A stretch of 64,000 nucleotides of DNA from Conus ventricosus (GCA_018398815.1 CM031607.1:86547373-86611372); one strand, 5' to 3'. Positions 23,626-36,135 are shown, counted from the stretch's first letter. A program made the numbers and translations. Notes: generated from the letters alone by a model not told the origin.

Positions 23626-23689
23626 CTGCACACAGCGGACACTGCGTCGGTGACGGCCAGCCACAGGGAAGTGACAGACATAGCATACG

Positions 23690-23945
23690 ACAGAAAGGTC
23701 CATAACAGATTCCTTTCTTTCTTGTTTACTCTTCATTTGCATCTGAAACAGGCTGCCTAATGATTTATGCCCAACAGACATATCCCGAACAGATCCACCT
23801 TTTTCTTGTTTACTGTTCATTTACATCCTCAACAGGCTGCCTAATGATTTCTGCCCAACAGACATATCCCGAACAGATCCACCTTTTTCTTATTTACTCT
23901 TCATCTGCGTCCAAAACAGGCTGCCTAATGATTTCTGCCGATTTC
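23690..23945. repeat. Tandem repeat, three copies of about 86 bp
   Basis: Lies in the intron w19-w20. Units share CTTGTTTACTCTTCATTTGC, AACAGGCTGCCTAATGATTT and CCCAACAGACATATCCCGAA. Confidence 0.9.
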
Positions 23946-24081
23946 ACTACAGATCAACAACACGCTTTCAACTATTGTGAGGATGAAACCTAAAACCTTT
24001 CAAGCAATGAAACAAAAACAAGAGATTTGTGCTAACTTGACATCTCTCCTGAATTTTCCACATGCTACTTGGACTGCTCAC

Positions 24082-24219
24082 CTGTGAGGGGAAGGTGTTT
24101 TCAAACTCCAGCAGGTTGAAGCCCTGGTCAGTGATGGCCACGGCGGCGGAGCGGATGATGGTGTGCATGGAGCGGCGGCCCACTCTCAGCAGGTCTCCTA
24201 GCCACACCTCCACGTTGCC
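24082..24219 (-). CDS. DNAH8: DNAH8-like exon w19 (linker)
   Basis: 138 bp, 46 codons, phase 0. Reads GNVEVWLGDLLRVGRRSMHT, then IIRSAAVAITDQGFNLLEFE, then NTFPSQ. GNVE.WL..LL.....S+H..IR.A...I...GF.L..F....P.Q is the linker end just before QVGLLG.Q. Acceptor gtgcag|GGCAAC, donor TCACAG|gtgagc. Confidence 0.95.
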
Positions 24220-25447
24220 CTGCACAGGTGTGCAATGCAGCCCTTCAGTGTTCGCACCTCCACCACAGTACCTACCTCATTCTGGAAGGGGAAAGAAGGG
24301 GGGTGGGGCTTGGATAGCAGGGGAAGAGATAGTGGGTGAGGAGAGAGTGCCCGGCAGGGAGGTATTTGGGTTGCTGATATCTCTGTTGTCATAGATTTTC
24401 CTCCCAATGTCTCTGTAACCAGGGTGTCCCCCACACCCCCTCTGGCTATCCTTGCAATCATCATTTCATCAATGTCCCTGTAATCATTGCCTTTCTTTTT
24501 TTTAAACAATGCCCCTGTAATTAAACGCCCACAGTTGAACAGGCAGAGCGTTTGGCTATGGAGTTGACCATCACCAGTTCGAACCACTTGTGGTGTCCAA
24601 TTTTCTTGGCTTAATCTTTCTGTCCAGTCAGCATTAACTGGGTACCTGATTCAGTTCAGGTAAGGTTAAGGCAGCAGAAGGGGGGGGGGGGGGGGGAGGG
24701 GGTCCACCTTCCATTGTGTTGTATACCCTAGACAAGGTGACCCTCAAACAGTTTACTGCCCCTTCGGCCATGAGGCCAGGGAATGTTCACCTTTTAGGCG
24801 TCCAATTACAACAACTTTTTAAACAGTATCCCTGTAATTACTACTCTTTATCCACCAATATTCATTGTTTCTGTTTTTAAAACCAATGATACTGTGCTTC
24901 CTTTTCAATCAATATCCCAGCTCTTTCTTCTTCGTGTAGTCTGGTCCCACCCTTCTCATCCCAATGCACCCCCCCCCACCCCCCGACATCAACTGTCTAA
25001 ATCATTTTATTTTGCTGATATCCATACTAACACTTTTTTTGAAAAATAAAAACATGTCTGTAATGACCTTGTTCACCCTAATCTCTCAATATTCACATCT
25101 TTTTCCCATAAAGTCACTGGAAAAAACATGACTTTTTTTTTTTAACTAGTATTCTAGAATCCACTAATCTGGCCTTACTTTGTTTTGTAACATTCAACGG
25201 AACATTGTGAACATGTGTTATATGGTACATGAACTATTCTTCATCTCCTTGTTTCCTTATGCTCGAGTGACATCCAACACAACACTGTGAACCTGTGTTA
25301 CATGAACCACTCTGCTTCTAGTTTACCTGTACTTTGGTGACATCCAACCCAACATTGTGAACCTGCGTTACATGAACCATTCTGCTTCTCCTAGTTTACC
25401 TGTGCCTGGGTGTAACCAGGTGAACGATTCCTCTCCCCCCTGCTTAC
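24220..25447. other. Intron w18-w19
   Basis: Contains a G run (24,681-24,705), T runs, and at about 25,190-25,400 three diverged copies of a unit of about 70 bp (GTGAACCTGTGTTACATGAAC... CTGCTTCTAGTTTACCTG). A possible tRNA-like patch near 24,540-24,600 (GGCAGAGCGTTTGGCTATGG .. AGTTCGAACCACTTG) looks like a decayed SINE head. Confidence 0.6.
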
Positions 25448-25576
25448 CTGGGCATTGACAGGTTCATCCAGGTCCACACGTTCTCCTTCCTGGGAGTTGA
25501 TGGCCAGGATCTTGTCGTACACTTTCTCGTCGAAAGTCACGAGCCGCGTGTTGTCAAACACGGACAGCAGATGGTT
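25448..25576 (-). CDS. DNAH8: DNAH8-like exon w18 (linker)
   Basis: 129 bp, 43 codons, phase 0. Reads [20 protein letters not shown], then [20 protein letters not shown], then NAQ. Matches HLL.VFDN...V.F.EK.YD.I..I.S.EGE...LD.PV.A in the linker C-terminal half, where GE is the usual contact region to AAA1. Acceptor ttccag|AACCAT, donor GCCCAG|gtaagc. Confidence 0.95.
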
Positions 25577-26096
25577 CTGGAAGAAAAGAGCAGGACTATT
25601 GAAATAAAGTGAAGAAAATGTGTTTCAAGCCTTGAAGTCTGGGAGATGCCAAATGGACTATGGACCAAGGTATTTCAATACATACACAGTGGAAAAAAAA
25701 CAACAACTGCTGCTTGACCACATTCAGCCTGTTTCGTTTTTTCTTTTTTCTCGTTCTCTCTTTCCATTCCAAAGGACAAAATTGTGCATAAATACCCAAT
25801 AGTTTTCCTTTTGTTTCCTGATGTAATAAAGGAGACTGAATAGACTAAAGAAACCAATCAGAAATCAATGTTATCTTATATGAAAGCCTGATGCAATACC
25901 AAAATCATTAAACATAAAAGTTCATACTAGTAGAATGCATTTTTCAGCTCATAACAAACCACAGTTAGTTATACAAGCCAAAATATTTTGTGTTATTTTG
26001 TCTCAGACCACAAACTTACAAATCACACACACACACACGAACACACACACACACACATACACACACACACACACACACTAACACATACACACACAC

Positions 26097-26148
<52 letters not shown>

Positions 26149-26181
26149 CAGAAAACGAAAACCTGACTAGCAAAACCCAAC
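25577..26181. other. Intron w17-w18 with CA microsatellite
   Basis: A CA tract with interruptions from about 26,028 to 26,149. The rest is AT-rich and unassigned. Confidence 0.85.
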
Positions 26182-26448
26182 CTGAATAGTGTGGGAGTCG
26201 CTGGCCTGACCGAGAATCTCCAACAGGGCTGGGTCGGAAACGAAGAAGAAACGTGGAAAGACGAGGCGCTTCTTCTCCAGGTACCCCGTGAGGGACTTCT
26301 GGCAGATCTCCAGCTGCTCCAAGAGGTGGGGCAGAAGCTGCGACAGCGTGTCGTCGCCCACGCAGCACTGCACCACGTTGGCGTTCTCATGGGCACGCTG
26401 CATGATCTTCTGCCATGACTTGTCGATGTTGGCAAACCGTTTGGCTTC
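26182..26448 (-). CDS. DNAH8: DNAH8-like exon w17 (linker)
   Basis: 267 bp, 89 codons, phase 0 at both ends. Reads [20 protein letters not shown], then [20 protein letters not shown], then [20 protein letters not shown], then [20 protein letters not shown], then [41 protein letters not shown] is among the most conserved dynein linker sequences. Acceptor tcacag|GAAGCC follows a run of about 29 G/C bases. Donor ATTCAG|gttggg. Confidence 0.97.
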
Positions 26449-26453
26449 CTGTG

Positions 26454-26487
<34 letters not shown>

Positions 26488-26673
26488 TGGGTGTTAGTGG
26501 GGTGATGTAGGGTGGGGGAGGGAAGAAAGTAGGTTGTGGGTAGGGGAGGGAGCGGGGTTGGGGGAGAGTGGAAGAGAGTGGAGAGAGAGAGAGGAGGAGA
26601 GAGTGGAGGGAGTGAGAGAGAGAAGAGAGGAGAGAGTGTGTGTGTGTGTAAACATGTAAGTTTGTGTGCCAGG

Positions 26674-26713
<40 letters not shown>

Positions 26714-28611
26714 TTGTGTGTGTGTGTGTGTGTGTGTTTGTTTGCATGCATGGCTGCACATGTGTGCATGTTTGTATGTGTGCATGCATTCCTGTGTATG
26801 CCTAAGTGTGTATGATCTAGCACTCACATGTGCATACGTGGGCGCTAGCAAGAAATGTGGTAAAGCCTACCCTTGAAATTTTCTTTTTAATCTATGGTTC
26901 TTTAGATCAAACTGAATCAAACATTTTTTTCATTTCATAGTAAATATTATCAACTGATAATTTTTTTGATTGAGAACTAGTACTAGTCTCACCTCTACAA
27001 TGGCTAAACTATGAGAGAGAATTAATGTTGCAAATGTCCAATTTCTGTTTGTATGGTATATCAGCCCTAGAAAATCCTCATTTTATATAAAATATTCCCC
27101 AAAAGACTGGACAGATATTTCAGGGATAAGAGAAATAACACTTTCATTCTGAAATAGCACATTTGTGGATATTTCACCACTTCGTTAAACAAAAACAAAA
27201 AATCCAAAATCTTCTTTTTTTTTTCTTAAACATAGAATGATCTCTTTTTTCCCCCTTACAGTGATATATTTCCAGTCAAGATATTTGAAAGCAACATTTT
27301 CACACTCACATCAACAATTCTGCACACGGTACGCTAATCATGTTCTGTTATTACAGAAAGATCATCCAACTTTACGTGATTCGGTACATAGTGAAACACA
27401 CTGTAAATTACTGTAATTCAGTGACTATGAGGGTGTTTAATCGGAAAACAAACAAACAATAGTCACAAAACATAAACAAATGAACAAACTTAAGGAACTG
27501 AATGAAAACTGTGGCTGAATAAACACAGCCGTGTACCTGCTGTAGCAAAAATATTGAGTGAGAAACGAAACAGCCCAATGTACACACTGCAAAAGGCCTA
27601 CACAAGAAACTAATGACGTGAATTGGAACAATACAACGTGACTCTCTGGGTCCATGAGGTAAGCAGGAGAGAAATAGGTAGGGGTGGGGGTGGGGGGGGG
27701 GCGGGAGGGGGGGTGACTGGTCAGGAAGACAGAGGGAAGATGGGAGAGTGGAGGGAACAGGATTCAGAAATCGTGTCTACATATGATCATTTCAGAGGCA
27801 TTACACCCTCTACTCTTTCATCCGACAGTCATTGTGAGAGTGATCATAAAACAAGAACAACTGAAGTCTTTGTGAGGAGACTGTGAACATGGTACATGTA
27901 TACCTTTGGCTGCTGCGTTAGGTATGGATGCTACAGAACATAGTGGAAAAATGCGTTTGTTGTAAAAGTAGTCCATAAAGATTCAAAGATGATGACTAGT
28001 CCATTGACAGGCAACACAGTGACACAATGCAGGCACCTACATGCCACATCTACAAGATTCATTCTCTATTTTAATAGACAGAAAAGGCCACCACACACAG
28101 AGGCTGTATCAGCCTGCACATGCAGTCAACCAGCGCAAACAATAAGGATATTATCTTTTATTTCCTCATCCTCTTTCCTTCACCTACACACGCGCACAAC
28201 ACACACACACATATGTATAGACACACACAGCCACACATACACACACATACGCAAGCACACACACACATATGCATATACACTGCACATACACACTCTCACT
28301 CGCTCACCCACACATGCACGCAAACACACACCCCTAAGAAAAAGAAAAGACAAATCAAAGAACTCCCCTCCCACACACATCAACCAATTCAAAATGACCA
28401 ACCCTGGCAAGGGAGAAGTTACTTCAGTTGGGTCAGATCTACTTTGCACAGCACTCATCAAAAACTACAGGTGAATGCCTCATCTGTGTGGCAAGGGCAG
28501 CACCCACAACAAACACTTTCCAAGTCCCCTCTGACGCAAACAATACCAACACACACAATACTGGGCTAAACATATCTCTTGCTCTTCCTAGACAAAGACT
28601 AAATGCCTGAC
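26449..28611. other. Intron w16-w17, simple-sequence rich
   Basis: A 29-base G run at about 26,457-26,486, a G/GA-rich stretch to 26,635, TG tracts (26,636-26,740), T-rich unassigned sequence, a second G-rich block at 27,680-27,715 and interrupted CA repeats at 28,190-28,335. The minus-strand frames that read HTHTHT and PPPPP are low-complexity shadows. No exon is seen. Confidence 0.8.
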
Positions 28612-28765
28612 CTGGGAACTGCTTGGCGATGTCACCGCCCACGAACACGGCTTCCAGGTAGATCCACAAGTTCTGCCCCACCACCAGCCAGTTCTCAATG
28701 ATCTCTGTTGTGCCTGTCAGCTTCTGTACCCACTCCTGATCTGAGGCTTGAAGGGAGCATTGTAC
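28612..28765 (-). CDS. DNAH8: DNAH8-like exon w16 (linker), about three bases missing
   Basis: 154 bp. From acceptor gttcag|GTACAA it reads YNAPFKPQI, then one base is missing before [20 protein letters not shown], then [20 protein letters not shown] and FP. YN.PFK..IQ.WV..L....+IIE.W...[21 protein letters not shown] is a signature of DNAH5/8. The family has one more residue (Gln or Lys) before EAKRF of w17, so two more bases appear lost at TTCCCAG|gtcagg. Three deletions together return the phase, so the observed length is multiple-of-three neutral. An extra Gly in VVGQN is unusual. Confidence 0.88.
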
Positions 28766-28799
28766 CTGAACGCATATCGCAAGCCATGTCAGTCGTCTA

Positions 28800-31700
28800 C
28801 TGAGAAGAGGGTGGAGGAAAGGCTAAGGGTCATGTGCAGGAAAGGCTAAGGGTCATGGTGCAGGAAAGGCTGGGGTCATGGTGCAGGAAAGCCTAAGGGT
28901 CATGGTGCAGGAAAGGCTAAGGTCATGGTGCAGGAAAGGCTGGTCATGGTGCAGGAAAGGTTGGGTCATGGTGCAGGAAAGGCTAAGGTCATGGTGCAGG
29001 AAAGGTGTGGTCATGGTGCAGGGAAGGCTGGGGTCATGGTGCAGGGAAGGCTGGGTCATGGTGCAGGAAAGGCTGGGGTCATGGTGCAGGGAAGGCTGGG
29101 GTCAGGTGCAGGAAAGGCTAAGGTCATGTGCAGAAAGGCTAAGGGTCATGGTCAGGAAAGGCTGGGTCATGTGCAGGAAAGGTTGGGTCATGGTGCAGGA
29201 AAGGCTAAGGTCATGGTGCAGGAAAGGCTGGGGTCATGTGCGGGAAGGCTGGGTCATGGTGCGAGGAAGGTGGGGTCATGGTGCAGAAAGGCTGGGGTCA
29301 TGGTGCAGGAAGGCTGGGGTCATGGTGCAGGAAAGGCTGGGGTCATGGTGCAGGAAGGCTGGGTCATGGTGCAGGAAGGCTGGGTCATGGTGCAGGAAAG
29401 GTTGGGTCATGGTGCAGGAAAGGCTAAGGTCATGGTGCAGGAAAGGTTGGGGTCATGGTGCAGGGAAGGCTGGGGTCATGGTGCAGGAAGGCTGGCGTCA
29501 TGGTGCAGAGAAGGCTGGGGTCATGGTGCAGGAAAGGCTGGGGTCATGGTGCAGGAAAGGCTGGGTCATGGTGCAGGAAAGGCTGGGTCATGGTGCAGGA
29601 AGGCTGGGTCATGGTGCAGAAAGGCTAAGGTTCATGGTGCAGGAAAGGTTGGGTCATGGTGCAGGAAGGCTGGGGTCATGATGCAGGGAAGGCGGGGTCA
29701 TGGTGCAGGGAAGGCTGGGGTCATGGTGCAGGAAGGCTGGGGTCATGGTGCAGGGAAGGCTGGGTCATGGGTGCAGGAAAGGCTGAGGTCATGGTGCAGG
29801 AAAGGTTGGGTCATGGTGCAGGAAGGCTGGGTCATGGTGCAGGGCAGGCTGGGTTCATGGTGCAGGGAAGGCTGGGGTCATGGTGCAGGGAAGGCTGGGT
29901 CATGGTGCAGGAAAGGTGGGGTCATGGTGCAGGTAAGGCTGGGGTCATGGTGCAGGAAAGGCTGAGGTCATGGGCAGGAAGGCTGGGGTCATGGTGCAGG
30001 GAAGGCTGGGTCATGGTGCAGGAAAGGCTAAGGTCATGGTGCAGGAAAGGCTGGGGTCATGGTGCAGGAAAGGCTGGGTCATGGTGCAGGAAAGGCTGGG
30101 GTCATGGTGTAGGAAAGGCTGGGGTCATGGTGCAGGAAAGGCTAAGGGTCATGGTGCAGGAAAGGTTGGGTCATGGTGCAGGAAAGTTGGGTCATGGTGC
30201 AGGAAAGGCTGGGTCATGTGCAGGAAAGGCTAAGGGTCATGGTGTAGGAAGGCTGGGTCATGGTGCAGGAAGGCTAAGGGTCATGGTGCAGAAAGGCTGG
30301 GTCATGGTGCAGGAAAGGCTAAGGGTCATGGTGCAGGAAAGGCTGGGTCATGGTGCAGGAAAGGCTGGGGTCATGTGCAGGAAGGCTGGGTCATGGTGCA
30401 GGGAAGGCTGGGGTCATGGTGCAGGAAAGGCTGGGGTCATGGTGCAGGGAAGCTGGGGTCATGGTGCAGGAAAGGCTGGTCATGGTCAGGAAGGCTGGGG
30501 TCATGGTGCAGGAAGGCTGGGTCATGGTGCAGGAAAGGTTGGGTCATGGTGCAGGAAAGGCTAAGGGTCATGTGCAGGAAAGGTTGGGTCATGGTGCAGG
30601 GAAGGCTGGGGTCATGGTGCAGGAAGGCTGGCGTCATGGTGCAGGAAGGCTGGGGTCATGGTGCAGAAAGGCTGGGTCATGGTGCAGGAAAGCTGGGGTC
30701 ATGGTGCAGGAAGGCTGGGTCATGGTGCAGGAAAGGCTAAGGGGCATGGTGCAGAAAGGTTGGGTCATGGTGCAGGAAGGCTGGGGTCATGATGCAGGAA
30801 GGCTGGGGTCATGGTGCAGGGAAGGCTGGGGTCATGGTGCAGGGAAGGCTGGGGTCATGGTGCAGGGAAGGCTGGGTCATGGTGCAGGAAAGGCTGAGGT
30901 CATGGTGCAGGAAAGGTTGGGTCATGGTGCAGGGAAGGCTGGGGTCATGGTGCAGGGCAGGCTGGGTTTCATGGTGCAGGGAAGGCTGGGGTCATGGTGC
31001 AGGGAAGGCTGGGGTCATGGTGCAGGAAAGGTTGGGTCATGGTGCAGGTAAGGCTGGGGTCATGGTGCAGGAAAGGCTGAGGTCATGGTGCAGGGAAGGC
31101 TGGGTCATGGTGCAGGGAAGGCTGGGGTCATGTGCAGGAAAGGCTAAGGGTCATGGTGCAGGAAAGGCGGGGTCATGGTGCAGGAAAGGCTGGGGTCATG
31201 GTGCAGGAAAGGCTGGGGTCATGGTGTAGGAAAGGCTGGGGTCATGGTGCAGGAAAGGCTAAGGTCATGGTGCAGAAAGGTTGGGGTAATGTGCAGGAAA
31301 GGTTGGGGTCATGGTGCAGGAAAGGCTGGGTCATGGGCAGGAAAGGCTAAGGGTCATGTGTAGGAAAGGCTGGGGTCATGGTGCAGGAAAGGCTAAGGGT
31401 CATGGTGCAGGAAAGGCTGGGGTCATGGTGCAGGAAAGGCTAAGGTCATGGTGCAGGAAAGGCTGGGTCATGGTGCAGGAAAGGCTGGGGTCATGGTGCA
31501 GGAAAGGCTGGGTCATGGTGCAGGGAAGGCTGGGGTCATGGTGCAGGAAAGGCTGGGGTCATGGTGCAGGGAAGGCTGGGGTCATGGTGCAGGAAAGGTT
31601 GGGGTCATGGTGCAGGGAAGGCTGGGGTCATGGTGCAGGGAAGGTTGGGGTCATGGTGCAGGAAAGGCTGGGTCATGGTGCAGGAAGGCTGGGGTCATGG

Positions 31701-33318
31701 TGCAGGGAAGGCTGGGTCATGGTGCAGGGAAGGCTGTGGTCATGGTGCAGGAAAGGTTGGGGTCATGGTGCAGGAAAGGCTGGGGTCATGGTGCAGGGAA
31801 GGCTGGGTCATGGTGCAGGTAAGGCTGGGTCATGGTGCAGGAAGGTTGGGGTCATGGTGCAGAAAAGGCGGGTCATGGTGCAGGAAAGGCTAAGGGTCAT
31901 GGTGCAGGAAAGGTTGGGGTCATGGTGCAGGAAAGCTAAGGGTCATGGTGCAGGAAAGGCTGGGGTCATGGTGCAGGAAAGGCTGGGGTCATGGTGCAGG
32001 AAAGGCTGGGGTCCATGGTGCAGGAAAGGCTAGGTCATGGTGCAGGAAAGGTTGGGTCATGTGCAGGAAAGGCTAAGGTCATGGTGCAGGAAAGGCTGGG
32101 TCATGGTGCAGGAAAGGTGGGGTCATGGTGCAGAAAGGTTGGGGTCATGGTGCAGGAAAGCTGGGTCATGGTGCAGAAAGGCTGGGTCATGGTGCAGGAA
32201 AGGCTGGGGTCATGGTGAGGAAAGGCTGGGGTCATGGTGTAGAAAGGCTGGGTCATGGTGCAGGAAAGGCTAAGGGTCATGGTGCAGGAAAGGTTGGGTC
32301 ATGGTGCAGGAAAGGTTGGGGTCATGGTGCAGGAAAGGCTGGGGTCATGGTGCAGGAAAGGCTAAGGTCATGGTGTAGGAAAGGCTGGGTCATGGTGCAG
32401 GAAAGCTAAGGGTCATGGTGCAGGAAAGGCTGGGGTCATGGTGCAGGAAAGGCTAAAGGGTCATGGTGCAGGAAAGGCTGGGTCATGGTGCAGGAAAGGC
32501 TGGGGTCATGGTGCAGGAAAGGCTGGGGTCATGGTGCAGGAAGGCTGGGTCATGTGCAGGAAAGGCTGGGGTCATGGTGCAGGAAGGCTGGGTCATGGTG
32601 CAGGAAAGGTTGGGGTCATGGTGCAGGGAAGGCTGGGGTCATGGTGCAGGGAAGTTGGGTCATGGTGCAGGAAAGGCTGGGGTCATGGTGCAGGGAAGCT
32701 GGGGTCATGGTGCAGGGAAGGCTGGGGTCATGGTGCAGGGAAGGCTGTGGTCATGGTGCAGAAAGTTGGGGTCATGGTGCAGGAAAGGCTGGGGTCATGG
32801 TGCAGGGAAGGCTGGGGTCATGGTGCAGGGAAGGCTGGGTCATGGTGCAGGGAAGGTTGGGTCATGGTGCAGAAAAGGCCGGGGTCATGGTGCAGGAAAG
32901 GCTAAGGGTCATGGTGCAGGAAAGGTTGGGGTCAGGTGCAGGAAAGGCTAAGGGTCATGGTGCAGGAAAGGCTGGGGTCATGGTGCAGGAAAGGCTGGGG
33001 TCATGGTGCAGGAAAGGCTGGGTCATGGTGCAGGAAAGGCTAGGGTCATGGTGCAGAAAGGTTGGGGTCATGGTGCAGGAAAGGCTAAGGGTCATGGTGC
33101 AGGAAAGGCTGGGGTCATGGTGCAGGAAAGGCTGGGGTCATGGTTCAGAAAGGCTAAGGTCATGGTGCAGGAAAGGCTGGGGTCATGGTGCAGGAAAGGT
33201 TGGGGTCATGGGTGCAGGAAAGGTTGGGGTCATGGTGCAGGAAAGGCTGGGGTCATGGTGCAGGAAAGGCTGGGGTCATTGTGCAGGAAAGGCTGGGGTC
33301 ATGGTGGAGGAGACTTCC
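28800..33318. repeat. Minisatellite, about 23-bp unit, near 195 copies
   Basis: 4.5 kb of GGTCATGGTGCAGGAAAGGC with TGG, TGGG or TAAG at the junction, so units vary from about 21 to 24 bp. Purine and G rich on the plus strand. Because the unit is not a multiple of three and its length wobbles, several plus-strand frames stay open for hundreds of codons (repeating MVQERLGSWCRKG, GHGAGKAG). These are not genes. It lies inside the intron between w15 and w16. Confidence 0.98.
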
Positions 33319-34093
33319 CTGAAGCTGAAGCGCTCTTGTTAAAGGGAAGCAATGCAGGGCAGAGCAGTGACAACTTCAAAACAGCCTTAAACACTAAACA
33401 CAGTCTTTAATGGGAAGTAAATCTAGCACAGCAGAGACAAGGATGTTCCAAAAAGATTAGGAGTATTTTAAAGTGAGAGTGGGTCTTCATTTGGCCAGTC
33501 TATAATATGAGGTAAAAGTAGCACAGTACAGACAAAAGACAGAAGAAAAACAAAGAGTTTTCAGTGGGAAATAGTCTTTTTTTGGGGGAGGGGAGGGGGG
33601 GAGGTCATTAACAGGAATCTTTATTGGGTGGTTTTATATCTTCAGTATTGAAACCCATGCGAACTAGGGTTGAGGCAGTACATGTTTCTTTTTCTTCCGT
33701 ATTTCAATCTTTCTTTCTTTTCTGTTCATTTGCAAACTGGCAAAAACATACTGAAGGAAGCAGTATTGTCGCACTTGGATTTTGAATTTGAAAAAAACAA
33801 AAATGACAAAATAAATACCTTACTTCCACCCTTCTTCTACCCAAATACGTTCACTCCTAAAACACATAGAACTGCAAATAAGAGTGTCGATTTACAAACA
33901 CAAAAGGAAGAAATGGCCCCCTTTTTGTGTAGGAATGAACATGTTTACAAACATTTATCCAGCTGCCAGACAAAACTTGCAGGGAGACAACCTCATGTTC
34001 AACAGAATCAGGTCTACTATGAACCTGAACCAAGAGAAGATCCGTCTCCCTGCTGCAGAGCTACACTCCTGTGTTTGCTGTATGCGACTCCAC
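33319..34093. other. Intron w15-w16, remainder
   Basis: Unassigned, with a T/G run near 33,578-33,602. Confidence 0.5.
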
Positions 34094-34166
34094 CTGTTGC
34101 TGAGCAGGGACCCCAGGACCATCAAGCTGTCTTCCATTAGGGCCACAGTCTCTGAGGTTGTGTCAC
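34094..34166 (-). CDS. DNAH8: DNAH8-like exon w15 (linker, 73 bp)
   Basis: Reads (G)DTTSETVALMEDSLMVLGSL then LSNR, split across junctions. .....E....MEDSLM.LGSLLSNRY is universal in axonemal dynein linkers. Acceptor gtgcag|GTGACA completes Gly of w14. Donor AACAG|gtggag leaves two bases completed by G of w16 to give Arg. The 23-bp array and about 0.8 kb of unassigned sequence follow before w16. Confidence 0.94.
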
Positions 34167-35006
34167 CTGCACACCAACCACACCCACACATTTTACTGAT
34201 CTCTGTTCATATTACTGTGCTTTTATCATGGATATAAGATTCACAGTGGTTACAATAAATGTGTTATGATAATGTAAGTTAAAGAAAATGTAAATATACA
34301 TATTCAAAGAAGAGTAATCACACTCAGAATGACTCAAAAAGCCACTGTGCAAAACACTTGCGTGCATTTACATGTATTCTTTTTACAGCCTCAATGCAAA
34401 ACTTTCCAGCCAGAAGATTCATTGTAAGCAATAATCACAGCTAAGATGAGCTATCAATTATTGATTCAGAGTTGGATAAATTCTGATTCATCCCATTAAG
34501 GGGACGTTACTGTGAACGGAATAGTCCATGTACTCCTCATCCCAACTATTACCCATGAATTCAAACATACAAATAAAACAAAGAAATAAATTAAACAAAT
34601 AAACACAGGTAAAATGGAGGATGGTGAACTTCTGATAGATGACGGATAGCTGATAACATGAAACATTCTAAGCACTGATCAAACCTCAAGAACCTGATGG
34701 AGTCCATGCGATGGCTTCTACACAGTAACAACTTCTCTGGACATTAGTTTGTGTTTATGACTCAGTTTGATTATGTGCGATGTCCGCTGCTTGTGGTACT
34801 CTTATCTAAATCATACCCCCCCACCCACCCCCCCCCAAAAAAGTTTAAGTCTATAAGTGACCACACTTTTGAGGTTACTTCTCTATGATCCAAGGGCAGA
34901 ATATATTTAGGTAAGGCACTGCTAAAGACGATTCTTGAGAAGCAGGTTTTCTGACAACAGTTGTTGGAATGTTATGAGGTGGGGCACAGAAATAGAGGAT
35001 CCCTAC
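34167..35006. other. Intron w14-w15
   Basis: About 0.84 kb, AT-rich, with a C-rich patch near 34,818-34,836. Nothing recognised. Confidence 0.5.
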
Positions 35007-35133
35007 CCTTGAGAAGCAGTTCTCCTCGAGCTTTGAAGTTGGAGAACTGGAAGTTCTGACTGCTCCAGTCGCTGATGACTTGCTTCAGCTTGGCCTCGAT
35101 GTCCTTCTCCTTCACCGCCGAGATGCAGATGTC
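35007..35133 (-). CDS. DNAH8: DNAH8-like exon w14 (linker)
   Basis: 127 bp. Reads [20 protein letters not shown], then [20 protein letters not shown], then LK plus the first base of Gly. ED.CISAVKE.DIE.KL..V...W....F.F..FK.RGELLL.G is a landmark of the linker, the mechanical element that swings over the AAA ring. Acceptor ttgcag|GACATC, donor CTCAAGG|gtaggg. Confidence 0.96.
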
Positions 35134-35284
35134 CTGCAATGCACCAGCCACAACACTGCACTGAAACCTGCCATTTCTGTCCTGTCATGAGCGCTTTCTC
35201 TCGCGCTGCCCCATCTTCCATATCCTCTCAGTGCATCTTTCCCACGCTGCCAGTTCCGAGTCCACCACACACAGCCACACTTAA

Positions 35285-35651
35285 TCCAGCTCTCTCCCTC
35301 TCTCTCTCACACACATACACACGATGTCGTCCTCTCTCTCTCTCTCCCCACACTCTTTCTCTCTCTCTTTCACTCACTCACAACACACACACACACACAC
35401 ACTGTTGTCCTCTCTCTCTCTCTCCCCCTCTCTCTCTTTCACTCACTCGCAAACACAACACACACAGTTGTCCCCTCTCTCTCTCTCTCTTTCTCCCCCT
35501 CTTTCTTTCCCTCACTCACTCACACACACACACACACACACACACACTGTTGTCCCTCTCTCTCTCCCCCCCCCTCTCTCTTTCACTCACTCACACACAC
35601 ACAGTTGTCCCCTCTCTCTCTCTCTCTCTTTCTCCCCCTCTCTTTCTTTCA

Positions 35652-35700
<49 letters not shown>

Positions 35701-35797
35701 TTGTCCTCTCTCTCTTTCACTCACTCACACACACACACAGTTGTCCCCTCTCTCTCTCTCTTTCTCCCCCTCTCTTTCTTTCACTCTCACTCACTAA

Positions 35798-35850
<53 letters not shown>

Positions 35851-35871
35851 CACGCACACACACACACACAC
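35285..35871. repeat. Compound CT / CA repeat
   Basis: Six or so blocks of CT-rich then CA-rich sequence, each with CTCTCTTTCACTCACTCACA and a GTTGTCC junction, 60-110 bp apart. It runs up to the donor of w13. Long reading frames here (SLSLSL, HTHTHT) are artefacts. Confidence 0.95.
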
Positions 35872-36019
35872 CTCAATGTCCTCCTTGTACTGCAGGAGGG
35901 GGGCCTTCATGAGGTCTCTCAGCAGGAAGTTCTCGACTCCACGTCGAAGGTGTGTCCGGTGATCTGGGCGATCCTCTCCAGTGGCGCCCCATCATGGCCT
36001 TGTTGGACATCATCTCCCT
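35872..36019 (-). CDS. DNAH8: DNAH8-like exon w13 (linker start), truncated, two bases missing
   Basis: Reads MMSNKAMMGRHW, then one base is missing before ERIAQITGHTFDVE, then another before ENFLLRDLMKAPLLQYKEDI and E. This is the family motif SKAMM.RHWERI..LTGH..DV at the tail-linker transition. Donor ATTGAG|gtgtgt. No acceptor is seen: upstream of about 36,019 the sequence changes abruptly into homopolymer-rich DNA with no dynein similarity, so the 5' edge is a sequence break and not a splice site. The donor sits directly on a CA/TG microsatellite. Confidence 0.85.
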
Positions 36020-36135
36020 TTTTCCTACCCCCCGGGCTTTAAAATTTAAATTACTATTCCTCAAAAAGGTTTCCCCCATTTATCAAGCATTTCAGCATTA
36101 AACTCCTTTTCCGGGGTCATTATCAAGCATTCAGC

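Noticed and set aside
28878..33410. Plus-strand frames up to about 346 codons (repeating MVQERLGSWCRKG)
   Set aside because: They follow the 23-bp array. The unit is not a multiple of three, the frame wobbles between units, and parallel frames are open at once.
33670..34237. Plus-strand frames of 117-156 codons
   Set aside because: They overlap exon w15 in antisense and have no known similarity.
35285..35871. Plus-strand frames of 145-257 codons rich in SLSLSL and HTHTHT
   Set aside because: Low-complexity CT and CA repeats. No stops by composition.
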